DNA from: Ensifer sp. IC4062
GTDB lineage: Bacteria; Pseudomonadota; Alphaproteobacteria; Rhizobiales; Rhizobiaceae
Direction of reading: 5' to 3'
Assembly (NCBI RefSeq): GCF_020193575.1
Contig: NZ_JADYVD010000013.1
Location: 80,495 to 144,494, forward strand
DNA length: 64,000 nt
Made by a program: the position numbers and the translations under genes. This document shows, piece after piece, positions 10,549 through 20,700 of this stretch (position 1 is the stretch's first letter; each line of letters begins with the position of its first letter). Under the pieces are notes generated by a model. That model was not told where the DNA came from and searched no databases. It saw only the letters and a list, made by a program, of their open reading frames with translations.

Positions 10549-11736
10549 GTGTTGGCCGAACGAAGTTTCCTGGAGCCCTGTGTGTTCAAAACAATTCGCT
10601 TTCAATTGAAAGATTTTCCCGTGGAGCCTCCTTCACTTCTCGCTCCAGACGGGAAGTTGCGTCCACTGATAGAGATCGATTTGGCACGGTTGTATCACCA
10701 TTACTACTTCGACAGCTTCGGCCGTGCTCCACCGAATCCGGATCCAGCGCATTTCGAACACCTCGATCTTTTTACCACCGACGCAGAGTTGCGTGCTCGC
10801 GGGGATGGACTAGGCGACAATCCAGCATTTCGCCAAAACAAAGCGAACGAACTCGGCCAGGCCTTCTTCCGGTGGTTTCTGTACGAGCATGTCGGAATCA
10901 CTTACTTTGGACATATGCACCACGCGCTGCAAGGGAAGCTCACGGGCGTGTTTGGCGAGATCAAGGTAGCGCGCGCGTCGGGCGGCGGCGAGGCACCTGA
11001 TTACCTTTGCGCCCATGACGGAAGCGACATCTATTTGGGAGAAGCCAAGGGCCGCGTGGAATCGGTCTCGTTCGGATCGAAGCATTTTGAAAACTGGCGT
11101 AAACAGTTTGACAATATCGTCGTTACCGATGGCTCGGGAAAAGTTTGCAGCTTAAAAGGATACGTCGTTGCCACTCGCTTTGCCCGAGAAAGTCAGCCAC
11201 GTGTAAAGTCGACTCTTTACGCCGAGGACCCGGCAACCCGAGGCGAGCCGTTTCGCGATGGGGCCCGCCCGCTGCGCAATGCCGTGGTCTCGCTGCATTA
11301 CGCAACCATCGCAGAGAAACTCAACCAGCCCCTTCTCTCGGCTGCATTGAGAAATCGCGTGACCGTACCTACTGAAATACGGTTTCCAGCAATCGTGTGG
11401 GAGTGCCTTCTGCCTCCACTTGCCGGACGTCGTTTTGTGGGAGGGTATTATTTGCGGGACGGCGGACGAGATCCTTTCGTTCAGTACGATAAGCAGTGGA
11501 TGGAGTATCCATCCAACATGCTCAGGTTGGACATAGCTACCGGGACCTTCTTTGGCCTTGAAGAGTTAAAGTTCAAGCAGCTTGTAACCGCCGCACGTGC
11601 AGGGACTGACTCGCTCTCTAATCTTACAGCCAGCGAAGACTATCCGCCGCTTTACAGCGCACTCAGCTATCTTCGCGACGGTTCGATATTGGGGCCTCTT
11701 GATCTCTTCCGGCCGGTACAGCCAATTACGCTGTGA
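10549..11736 (+). CDS. Putative PD-(D/E)xK nuclease-like protein, partner of the NTPase
   Basis: Unrecognised protein of about 395 residues, 140 bases after the NTPase gene on the same strand. Around residues 135-165 it has GEAPDYL ... DIYLGEAKGR, the spacing and chemistry of a PD-(D/E)xK active site (Asp, then E-x-K). The N-terminal region contains LIEIDLARLYHHYYFD and the C-terminal part has no recognisable motif. The start is uncertain: GTG at 10549 keeps the frame, whereas an ATG at 10509 opens another frame (MTKYTFPSGESW) that looks like a plausible N-terminus and would need a frameshift. No signal peptide or membrane segment. Context suggests a two-gene defence module; function is inferred. 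Confidence 0.6.
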   Translation: MLAERSFLEPCVFKTIRFQLKDFPVEPPSLLAPDGKLRPLIEIDLARLYHHYYFDSFGRAPPNPDPAHFEHLDLFTTDAELRARGDGLGDNPAFRQNKANELGQAFFRWFLYEHVGITYFGHMHHALQGKLTGVFGEIKVARASGGGEAPDYLCAHDGSDIYLGEAKGRVESVSFGSKHFENWRKQFDNIVVTDGSGKVCSLKGYVVATRFARESQPRVKSTLYAEDPATRGEPFRDGARPLRNAVVSLHYATIAEKLNQPLLSAALRNRVTVPTEIRFPAIVWECLLPPLAGRRFVGGYYLRDGGRDPFVQYDKQWMEYPSNMLRLDIATGTFFGLEELKFKQLVTAARAGTDSLSNLTASEDYPPLYSALSYLRDGSILGPLDLFRPVQPITL

Positions 11737-12110
11737 TGCCATTGCTCCCCATCTTGGGCCCCGAACCGAGGGTTAGGCTCTCCTCTTCGAACTGCGGAGT
11801 CTATGGTTCGAACTGCTCAAGGCGAGGGATAGGAATCGACATCCGGACAGGCGGCATGTCGCCGGCTTCCTGTCGTCTTAGTCGGGTGGAACGTTGCCAT
11901 TTGACTCGCCCTCGGAACGAGCAAAAAGCGCTAGGAGCGGGTATTGCCAATCGAATACTCTAACGTCGCGTTCGGGGCCGTAGAACGAACCCGCTGCGCG
12001 GGAGGGCGCCCGCGGTTGAGGCAGAGATCAACATCCGGTCGTCGCGCATCTATTGAGCGTCGTTCGGTGTGAGCGGACCATGACGGGCTTCTTCAACAAG
12101 GAGCCTGAAC
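11737..12110. other. intergenic, probable left flank of the IS91-type element
   Basis: No gene supported. The left boundary of the IS91-like element should lie here, but I cannot define a terminus by eye. A GGAG-like ribosome site precedes the recombinase start at 12111. Confidence 0.35.
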
Positions 12111-12913
12111 ATGTCCCATTCAGTTCTTGATGCACCCATCAGCCCGCTGCGCCAGAGGTTGATCGACGACATGAACATGCGGCGTTTCTCACGGGAGACG
12201 CAGCGCAACTATCTCCGCGATATCGGCCGCCTGGCCACGTTCCTTGGGCGCTCACCAGACACAGCGACCTTGGACGACCTGCGCCGGTTCCAGATCGAGC
12301 AGCAGCAGGACGGCGTTCCCGTGCCCACCATGAACAGCATCGTGTCGGCGCTAGGCTTCTTCTTCACGCATACGGTCGATCGTCCCGATCTGGCGCGTAA
12401 GCTCGTTCGACTGGCGCACCCGCGTAAGCTGCCAGTGGTGCTCAGCCGCAACGAGGGCGCCCGCCTCCTTAACGCCACTACCTGCTTGAAGCATCAGGCC
12501 GCTCTGTCGGTCGCCTATGGTGCGGGTCTTCGCGTCGCCGAAGTGTCGATGCTGAAGGTTGCCGACGTCGACAGCGAACGCATGCTGCTCAGCGTCGAAC
12601 GCGGCAAGGGCGGCCGTTATCGCAACGCCATGCTGTCGCAAGACCTGCTTTTGTTGCTGCGCCAGTGGTGGAAGGTCGGGCGTCAGCAGGGCGTGATGCA
12701 TCGCGACGGCTGGCTGTTCCCCGGACAGCATGCAATGAAGCTGCAAATTCCGAGGCAATCCGCCCCCTGATTCCGAAATGATCTCGCCCCCCAATTCCGA
12801 GAAATAGTCGCCCCCTGATTCCGAGATGATGCCGCCCCTTTCGGAAGGCGTCTGGCATGGGTGTTCTGCTGGTGTGAAGTTCCGTCCTTCGACTGTGACG
12901 AGGAAGGAACGGG

Positions 12914-14462
12914 ATGCCTGCGGAGAGACTGGAGATGCGGCGTGTCCGCGAGAAATTGAGATATCGCTTTGAGCAAGGGCTTGGGCACAAGTCGATTGCG
13001 GTGCGGGTTGGAGCTGCGCCATCGACGGTGCGCGAGACGCTGCGGCGTGCGGCCATTGCGGAGCTATCGTGGCCGTTGGGTGACGACGTCAGCGATGCAG
13101 TCCTGGAGGCGGCGCTTTACAAGGCGGCCGGGACGAAGACGGGTCATGGTCGGAGCCCTGAGCCGGACTGGGCACATGTCCATCGCGAGCTGAAGCGCAA
13201 GCACATGACGCTGCAGATCCTGTGGGACGAATACATCAGCCGTTATCCGGACGGCTATCGCTACAGCCGGTACTGTGACCTTTACCGCGGCTGGGCGATG
13301 AAGCTGCCTGTGACGATGCGGCAGGATCACGCGGCCGGCGACAAGCTGTTCGTCGACTATGCCGGCGACACGGTCACGGTGATCGTTGATCGGCGGTCGG
13401 GCAAGACACGGCAGGCGCACCTGTTCGTGGCGGTTCTGGGGGCATCGAGCCTTTCCTATGCGCAGGCGCGCTGGAGCGAGACGCTTCCCGACTGGATCGA
13501 ATGCCATATCCTGGCGCTGGAGTTTTTTGGCGGTGCCAGCCTTGCTGGTTCCCGACAATGCCAAGGTGGCGATCATCAAGGCCTGCCACTTCGATCCCCA
13601 GGTCAACCGCACGTATTGCGGGATGGCTGCTCACTATGGGAGCGCCGTCCTGCCGACGCGGCCGCGACGCCCGCGCGACAAGGCGAAAGTGGAAGCTGCG
13701 GTTCGTATTGTCGAACGCTGGCTATTGGGCCGGCTGCGCCATCGCATCTTCTTTAGCTTGGCCGAGGTCAATGCGGCGATCGGCGAATTGCTCCATGATC
13801 TCAACGACAAGCGGGTCCTGCGCCGCGTCGGTGCCACCCGTCGCCAACTGTTCGAAGAGCTTGATCGCCCGGCTTTGCGACCACTGCCTGTCGAACGTTA
13901 TGTCTTTGCCGAATGGCGTATCCGCCGTGCCGGACTCGACTATCACGTCGAGATCGAGCGGCACTATTATTCCGTTCCCTATCGCTTTGCCCGCGAGCAG
14001 GTCGAGGCTCGTATCACCGCCAATACGATCGAGATCTTCCACAAGGGCGAGCGCATTGCCGCCCATCGCCGCTCCAGCGGCAATGGCAAGCACACGACGA
14101 TCCCCGATCATATGCCCTCGGCGCATCGCCGTTTTGCCGACTGGACGATCGAACGCATTCAACGCGAAGCCTCTGCCATGGGACCGGATGTTGCGCTGTT
14201 GTGCGAGCGCATCCTTGCCGACAGGCCACATCCCGAGCAGGGCTTTCGAGCTTGCCTCGGGATCATCCGCCTCAACAAGAGCTTTGGCCGCGACAGGGTC
14301 AATGCCGCTTGCGGGCGGGCGCTGGAGATCGGGGCCCGGACCTATGGCTCGGTGCGCTCCATCCTCGACAATCACCTTGACCGAACGGCTGCCTCAAATG
14401 GAGCGGCGTCGCATGAACCGATCCATCACGCCAACATCCGCGGCCCCCGCTATTACCACTAA
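12914..14462 (+). pseudogene. istA: IS21-family transposase IstA, frameshifted
   Basis: DDE transposase of the IS21 family. Frame 1 (from 12914) gives the N-terminal helix-turn-helix region and the first catalytic Asp (LFVDYAGDTVTV). Near 13525-13540, after a run of six T, the frame changes by +1 and continues as [14 protein letters not shown] (second Asp) and [20 protein letters not shown] (Glu). The C-terminal part ends at 14462, 12 bases before istB. IS21 IstA is normally one unbroken frame, so this is most likely an inactivating indel or a sequencing error. Confidence 0.85.
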
Positions 14463-14474
14463 GGAGAAGGAAAG

Positions 14475-15212
14475 ATGCTTGCTCATCCAACACTGGATAA
14501 ATTGAATGCCATGGGCCTGTCCGGCATGGCAAAGGCCTTTGGCGAACTCGTTGCCAACGGCGAAGCCGAACATCTCTCGCACGCCGAATGGCTCGGACTG
14601 CTGCTCGAACGGGAATGGAGCTCCCGTTACGATCGGAAGCTTGCGGCACGTCTCAGGTTTGCCAAGCTTCGCCACCAGGCGACCCCGGAAGATGTCGATT
14701 ATCGCGCCGAACGCGGCCTCGACCGTGCTCTCTTCATGAAACTGCTCGGTGGCGACTGGATCAACGCTCATGACAATCTGGCCATTTGCGGACCCTCGGG
14801 TGTCGGAAAGAGCTGGTTGGCTTGCGCGCTCGGCCACAAGGCTTGCCGAGACGATCGCTCAGTTCTCTATCAGCGCGTCCCAAGGCTGTTTGCCCAGCTT
14901 GCGCTCGCGCGTGGTGACGGCTGGTATGCCCGGCTGCAACGGACCTTGGGCCATGTTCAGCTCCTGATACTGGACGATTGGGGCCTCGAACCGCTCAACG
15001 AACAGGCCCGTCACGACCTGCTCGAAATCCTCGAAGACCGCTATGGCCGTCGATCAACGATCATTACCAGCCAGCTTCCCGTATCCGCATGGCACGGTGT
15101 CATCGGCGACCCAACCTATGCCGATGCGATACTCGACAGACTGGTCCACAATGCCCACCGCATCGAACTGAGCGGCGATAGTCTGCGCCGAAGTCTACCG
15201 CGCAAAGCTTGA
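14475..15212 (+). CDS. istB: IS21 helper ATPase IstB
   Basis: AAA+ transposition helper of 245 residues, DnaC-like, which oligomerises on DNA and directs IstA to target. Walker A GPSGVGKSWLACALG is at about residues 98-112, Walker B LLILDDWGLEPL at about 158-169, and the later TSQLPVSAWHGVIGDPTYAD is typical of IstB. It follows istA by 12 bases with AAGGAGAAGGAAAG as a strong ribosome site. It appears intact. Confidence 0.93.
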   Translation: MLAHPTLDKLNAMGLSGMAKAFGELVANGEAEHLSHAEWLGLLLEREWSSRYDRKLAARLRFAKLRHQATPEDVDYRAERGLDRALFMKLLGGDWINAHDNLAICGPSGVGKSWLACALGHKACRDDRSVLYQRVPRLFAQLALARGDGWYARLQRTLGHVQLLILDDWGLEPLNEQARHDLLEILEDRYGRRSTIITSQLPVSAWHGVIGDPTYADAILDRLVHNAHRIELSGDSLRRSLPRKA

Positions 15213-15627
15213 CACCTCGCCTGAATGAATTGACAACAATCATCGCCTGCAGAACCCCCTAAAACAGGGGGCGAGATCATCCCGGAAACCGGGGGCGCAA
15301 TCATCTCGGAACAACGGGGCGGCTTCATCGGAATCGGCAATGAAGCCGATCAGCACGCGGCAGCTCTATCGCATCGTCGTCGAGGCGGCCCAAGCCGCCG
15401 ACATCGCCAAGCGCGTCGGGCCGCACACGCTACGCCACAGCTTCGCCACCCACCTATTGGAAGACGGCACCGACATCCGGATCATTCAGGTCCTGCTCGG
15501 GCACGCCAAGCTGAACAACACCGCCTTCTACACTAAGGTCGCGACCCGCACGGTGCGAACGGTGACGAGCCCTCTCGACAAGCTCGGCCTGTTCAAGCCG
15601 GGAGAGATATCGCCCGACGGTTGAGCC

Positions 15628-16821
15628 TTGCGTGCCTCTGTCGAGTTCGCCGACATCTTCCGGTTAGCCGGATCAGCCTACCGATCGGACCATGCAGGTC
15701 ATCTCAGCCTGCAACAACTCAAGGTCATGTCGGCAATAGAGCAGTGTCGCACCGCAGCCCTCGGTGGTCACGTCGAGGCTTGCGAGGACTGCGGCCAGTG
15801 GCGGATCGCCTACAACTCCTGCCGCAACCGGCACTGTCCGAAGTGTCAGGGTGCCGCGGCGCGGACATGGCTTGCCGAGCGCGAGGCCGACCTGCTGCCG
15901 GTCGGCTACTTCCACGTCGTGTTCACGCTGCCCGCCGAAGTCGCCGACATCGCGTTCCAGAACAAAGCGGCAGTCTACGACCTGCTGTTCAAGGCGGCAT
16001 CGGAGACGATGCTGACCATCGCGGCGGATCCAAAGCATCTCGGCGCGCGCATCGGCATCACCGCCGTGCTCCATACATGGGGATCGGCGATGACGCACCA
16101 TCCGCATGTCCATATGATCGTGCCGGGTGGCGGCATCGCGCCAGACGGAAGCCGATGGGTATCGTCGCGCCCGGCCCTCCTGCTCCCGGTGCGGGTATTA
16201 GGCAAGCTGTTCCGCCGCCTGTTCCTCACCCGGCTGCTCGCGCTGCACGATACCGGTCGGCTTACCTTCTTCGGATCGATGGCGCACTTCATCGACCGGC
16301 GGGCATTCCAGCGGCACTTGGCACCCGTCCGGAAGAAGCGCTGGGTGGTTTATGCCAAGGCGCCCTTCGCCGGGCCTCAGGCCGTGCTTGCCTACCTGTC
16401 GCGCTACACCCATCGGGTCGCGATCTCCAACAGCCGCCTCATCCGCTTCGACAAGGACAGCATCACCTTCCGCTACAAGGACTATCGCCGCCACAGCGCC
16501 GACCGTCAGCAGGTGATGAGGCTCGCAACCGACGAGTTCATCCGCCGCTTCCTCATCCATGTTCTGCCGCGTGGCTTCCACCGCCTTCGGCACTACGGCC
16601 TGCTCGCCGGCTCCGCCCGCAAGGCCAGCCTCGTGCTCGCTCGCGAACTGCTGAACGTCGCCGCGCCACCTGATGACGATACCCCGGACGAACCGGACGA
16701 CTTCCGTCCGCCATGCCCATGCTGCGGCGGACGCATGATTATCATCGAGATGTTCGAACGGTGGAGGCAGCCGCGTGGTCCGCCGAACAGAACCCCACCG
16801 AACCGGGAGACTGCCTCATGA
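15628..16821 (+). CDS. IS91-family transposase
   Basis: Rolling-circle (HUH/Y2) transposase of 397 residues. The N-terminal zinc-binding region has CEDCGQWRIAYNSCRNRHCP then KCQ; the HUH motif is HPHVHMIVPGG; the catalytic tyrosine region is AYLSRYTHRVAISNSRL. A C-terminal CPCCGGRM may be a second zinc site. The start is TTG at 15628, 3 bases after the tyrosine recombinase stop, so the two were cotranscribed. Such elements mobilise one-ended and can carry neighbouring DNA, which may bear on the mosaic structure around them. Confidence 0.93.
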   Translation: MRASVEFADIFRLAGSAYRSDHAGHLSLQQLKVMSAIEQCRTAALGGHVEACEDCGQWRIAYNSCRNRHCPKCQGAAARTWLAEREADLLPVGYFHVVFTLPAEVADIAFQNKAAVYDLLFKAASETMLTIAADPKHLGARIGITAVLHTWGSAMTHHPHVHMIVPGGGIAPDGSRWVSSRPALLLPVRVLGKLFRRLFLTRLLALHDTGRLTFFGSMAHFIDRRAFQRHLAPVRKKRWVVYAKAPFAGPQAVLAYLSRYTHRVAISNSRLIRFDKDSITFRYKDYRRHSADRQQVMRLATDEFIRRFLIHVLPRGFHRLRHYGLLAGSARKASLVLARELLNVAAPPDDDTPDEPDDFRPPCPCCGGRMIIIEMFERWRQPRGPPNRTPPNRETAS

Positions 16822-17234
16822 CCCGGCATGGCATGATCCGACCATCCGCCGCAGGCACTCAGCCTCCGGCGAGCGGCCCACACGCGTCCACGCCGATGAT
16901 CGAGAGTAAAAGGTGCGCGTCCGGACGCGGACGAACCAACAACACCGCGCGAGGGCACAACAAAGTCGCCTAGCCGGATCCATCCCGGCGCTTCCTGACG
17001 ACGGTCGCGCCATCGACGAAACAGGCGGAAGTCCGAAATCCCCATAGCTATCGCATCGCCTGCCGCCCGCGGGTTCCTTCCTCGGTGACTTTCGTACGCC
17101 TGCCGGCGCCCGAAACCCTTCACGTCAGCGGTCGGGCAGCTTTCAGCAGCTAAAACGGCTATATCGGAACGTTCGACCTGGTGAGATTGGCTCGAAATGA
17201 CGCTCAGTTCAACCAATCGCGGTGTCAGGCCGAT
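16822..17234. other. right flank of IS91-type element
   Basis: No gene supported. The origin or terminator end of the IS91-like element should be here, but no terminus could be assigned with confidence. Confidence 0.35.
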
Positions 17235-17554
17235 CAATGAACAAGGCCATTGGCACCCCCGACAAGTGGCGTTTCGAACTGGACACGGCAGCAACCGGTT
17301 AGCCGCTCAATCAATTTTTTTAGACGAGGCCCTACGCGCAGAAATGCACGGCCCCGCTCCGCGCGGGGCCTTGCTGTCGATCGCGAGATCGAACAGCGCT
17401 CGGTCTCGCATGCGCCCATGCGCCCCTCTCTATCGAGGAAGAAACGAATTGCTCAAATCTGCCGCTGCTTCAGAGGCTTCTTTACACCGATCTTCCGGCC
17501 GGCGTTCCATGCCGGGCGACCCAGTGCAGCAGGATCATATGACGCGATACCCAT
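17235..17554 (-). pseudogene. Rhizobial tyrosine integrase remnant
   Basis: Read from 17554 leftwards: DPAALGRPAWNAGRKIG, then KPLKQRQI, stop, AIRFFLDREGRM, frame change, RDRALFDLAIDSK, then after a gap T-G-x-x-x-V-Q-F-E. This is the N-terminal half of a small tyrosine integrase that is common in rhizobial genomes; the expected order is WNAG..PLK..WAIRFFLD, RDRALFDLAIDSKLRG, then TGRPVQFE. A stop, a frameshift and an internal gap kill it, and the catalytic C-terminal half is missing. GGAGAA precedes the old start. Confidence 0.75.
17350..17370. repeat. 8-bp GC-rich hairpin
   Basis: GGCCCCGC-TCCGC-GCGGGGCC can form an 8-bp stem. No T-tract follows on either strand, so it is not a clear intrinsic terminator. 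It lies inside the integrase remnant where coding similarity breaks. Confidence 0.5.
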
Positions 17555-17714
17555 TTGAATTCTCCTTCGGCCACCATTGGCCGTTGGAAGAACGCGCAAA
17601 TTTCAGGTTCACGGGGCGTTAGCTGACAGCTCGGTTTTCTGGCTTCAGACGGATAATAACAGACGTTTTTACCACCGGGACTGCGAAAAATGGGTGAGAT
17701 GCTTTGACAAGTCG

Positions 17715-20700
17715 CTAAAGCGCCTTCCGTTGTGCGAATAGGGGGACAATTGCGAGGGAGGCGTTTGATCCAGCATCCGCCATAATGGCCAGTATGCGCC
17801 GCATCTCGGCCCGATCGCAGCCTGCATGGTCGGCCAGTGGTTTCGCCAGCGCGGCTGCGCGATCACCGAGATCATCATACTGCCAGAATCTCGGATCGCG
17901 CCCATGCGCCGCGACAAGGCGACGGAGCCACAGGGTATAGATGGAAGAGCGTTCTTCCATCGACATGCGCTCGACCACGCGGAGCGATAGCCACGCCGCT
18001 CGACGGAGATGAAGCGTCGCTTGCTGCCAGCCATCAATCCATTCCAAGAGATCGGAAAGATGCGCCCAACCGGGCGGTATCGGAGTTGACCACGGGCCCA
18101 CGAAACCCGCAGCCTCAACACAATGGTCAAGTGAATCATAATTGGTCTGTCGAGACGGGACAGCTCTCGCCATGATCCATTCCGCCGCAGGCTTCCACGC
18201 GGACCAGAAGCGCGCGTCGGGCTTGCGCTCACTGACCATCAGTTCATGAGCGATAGCCTCCAGATAGTTGCCGATGAGGTCATGCTTGTGGTCCCTGTCC
18301 TCGAACCGAGTCAGGCTGTTCCAGAGCGTGCCATCACCGTGGAAAGCTGCAAAGCGGCCGACCTCTCGCGCCATCTTGTGCGCCCACTCGTAGGGAAAGT
18401 TGCGGCCATGCTGACGCGAGTCTTCGCGTTCCGCATAATCACGAGTCCAATCGACGAGACCTTTCAAATAAGTTGCGAAAGCATCACGCGCCGCCACCTC
18501 GGCTGTGAGCCGCTGCCAATCGATAAGAGCCAGGATCTCCGCAACTCGTTCCCAGTCGAGTACCACCGGCGAGATGAGCCGAATTCGACGCGGTGGATGA
18601 TACCATTTCCGACCGGGTATCCATTGGAGCCGGTAGGGGGCGGGTGGCAGGTCGGGAACTCGCCCTGCGGGACACGGCCTCGCGGCCTGTTCGATTATTC
18701 TTCGCCGCCTGCGCGCCATACGCCTCGCGGCTTTTTCCTTGCTTCCTTTGAGCCAGAAATGGCCGATATCGGCCACACAGACATCGAGTGCGGCAAAGGT
18801 CGCCCGTCGCGCAAGGTCCGGATTTCATTCCAAAGAAGTCCAGAAAGCACTGCCTTCTGAACGCCGTGCAGCCGGTCGACGGCAAGTTCGAGGACCCGCC
18901 GTTCGATGGCGGCATCGCGTCTTCGGCTCGCGTAGGCGGCCAGTCCCCATGCACCGATATCCTGCGCATCGAAGCTCAATAATGCCTGATCAACAGTAAT
19001 GCTCTCCTCTGCCGGTGATCGCGAAATTTCGCTGCCGGCTACCAGTCGGTCTCGGACCCAGTCGAGCCGTGCATCCAAGAGCGCGGGATTGGCCCTTGCG
19101 GCAACAATTGCTGCCACCCCGACAAGGGCAAAAGCCGTCAGCTTACCGGCGAACCCAAACCCGCTGTCGTCGGCGTCGTCAGGCGGGGCGGACGTAATTT
19201 GATCCGCCAGTTCGATCGCCTCTTCAAGAGTCAGACCTTCTTCGATGCCGCCTTTCTCGCGCGAATGGACCACCCACATCGCCAGCCGATTGACCTGTCC
19301 CATTCTACGTCGGGCCTCCTCGGCGGCTTCGATGATCTCGATCTGCTCGGCGGGAGGGGTGATACGGGCTTTGAGGCGCTGCTCAGTCGCATTGTAGGTG
19401 ACTTCGACCTGATTCCGGTCGCTATCCGAGCGGATGCGCTCCAATCGCTCCTCGTTCGCCGCGATCCAGGAGCGATCGGATAGCTTTCTTTCGTCTTCAG
19501 CGAGATTCTCTAGGCTCCACGCACTGCGCAGGGCGTCGAACTCGGCTTGCGCTGCTTCACTCGCCTTGAGGCGAAAAGGGAGCATCAGCGCGTGCGATAT
19601 CGGCAACTGCGCCTTGTGACGCTCGAAGATCGCCTCGCACTGATCAAAGTGGTCATCACGCTCTGAGAAACCGAACCCTATGCGGTGCGTCGGCTGCTGG
19701 TCGTCGATGTGCTTACGGATATCATAGTTCCAAAACCGAGGCGCTCCGAGAAACGGTGCCGCATGATTGATCGCGCCTGGTGTGTTTACATGTGCCTTTA
19801 GGAGCGAAATACAGAGCGCCGCAGACGCCACCAAGCCATGAGGCTGGAGCGCAAGCCTAATGAGTTCGCCGACGTCCCGCCCGTTGGACGCCTGCCGGTG
19901 CATCCATTCGTCAAGAGCGAGGTACATTGAGCCCAACACATTTGATCCGAGTACGGCGCGAGACCAACGATAGACTGTTTCGTCACCCCAGAGCGGGAGG
20001 GAGTGCCCATCGATTTGAAGCCTCAGTTTGAGGGGTTTTTCCCCGTCATGACAGCGGGCGTATCGCCGCCAGAAGACCGAGGCCCGCCGTTCGATACGAT
20101 GAAAGAGATCAAGCGCGAGCGCTTCGTCGGCCTCGAACAACTCGAGGAAGCCCGCGCGTGAAGGTCCGGGCGGGTAGCAACTCCGACTGTCGGGGAGGCC
20201 CGCGCTATGAGAGTCCTGCCAAGTAAATAGCTCGCGGCCCAGGATCGACTGATGATTACGCGAGCGCCGCCGCGGTGGCAGATAATGAGAAGCACAAAGT
20301 CGAGCCCACGTAGCAGGAAACCTGCTGGGCAGATAGCGAGGGAGCCTCAGCAAATTACCTCGAGGACGTTTGAGATCCCGATCATCAGCCAGACGCGAGA
20401 GATAGGTCTCTACGCTTCGCGCGTCCGACTGGATACTAAAGATCAGAGCCTCGCGAAGCTTCTGCTCGATAAGCTTCCAGGCGTCATGATCCGGCAGATC
20501 GATACCGAAGGGCGCGCGGCGATCTTCCCAGCTGAGAAGGTGCCGGCATTCCTCAATCTCGTCCAGCCAGGGCCGGATGATCCGCACGATAGTCTGGCTG
20601 TGAGCATTCGGCATGTTGAGGGTGGCGCGGCAGAAGACGCGCGCAACATCGGTAAGTTGGGGCACGAGATCCCGCGGCCAGCCGGACCAATTCGGCAGCG

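Larger units (their letters stand above)
12742..15339 (+). mobile_element. IS21-family element 1 (IS408/IS1162-like) with target duplication
   Basis: A 2.6-kb insertion with ends TGCAAATTCCGA (left) and, read inward, TGCCGATTCCGA (right). It is flanked by ATGAAGC at 12735-12741 and 15340-15346, a 7-bp target duplication. The left end carries tandem copies of a CCCCCTGATTCCGA-type motif near 12764, 12789 and 12811, the multiple terminal repeats typical of IS21 elements. It encodes istA (frameshifted) and istB and sits inside the tyrosine recombinase gene. Confidence 0.9.
12111..15624 (+). pseudogene. IS91-associated tyrosine recombinase, split by IS21
   Basis: Phage-integrase-type tyrosine recombinase of the sort found directly upstream of some IS91-family transposases. 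The 5' part (12111-12741) has the SAM-like N-terminal domain (MNMRRFSRETQRNYLRDI) and the first catalytic Arg (YGAGLRVAEVSML). The 3' part (15347-15624) has HTLRHSFATHLL, LLGHAKLNNT and the tyrosine in FYTKV. Removing the inserted IS21 element and one copy of the target duplication rejoins the halves in frame as Q-H-A-M-K-P-I-S-T-R, so the gene was intact before the insertion. The stop is 3 bases before the IS91 transposase start. Confidence 0.9.

Noticed and set aside
13525..13540. T6 run in istA as a programmed frameshift.
   Set aside because: IS21 IstA is normally one frame, and the required +1 shift does not fit simple -1 slippage on a T run.
15621..16673. 350-residue frame overlapping the IS91 transposase.
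   Set aside because: The overlapping frame has the HUH and zinc motifs; this one is proline/arginine-rich without domains.
17350..17370. GC-rich hairpin as an intrinsic terminator.
   Set aside because: No T-run follows on either strand, and it falls inside a decayed integrase.
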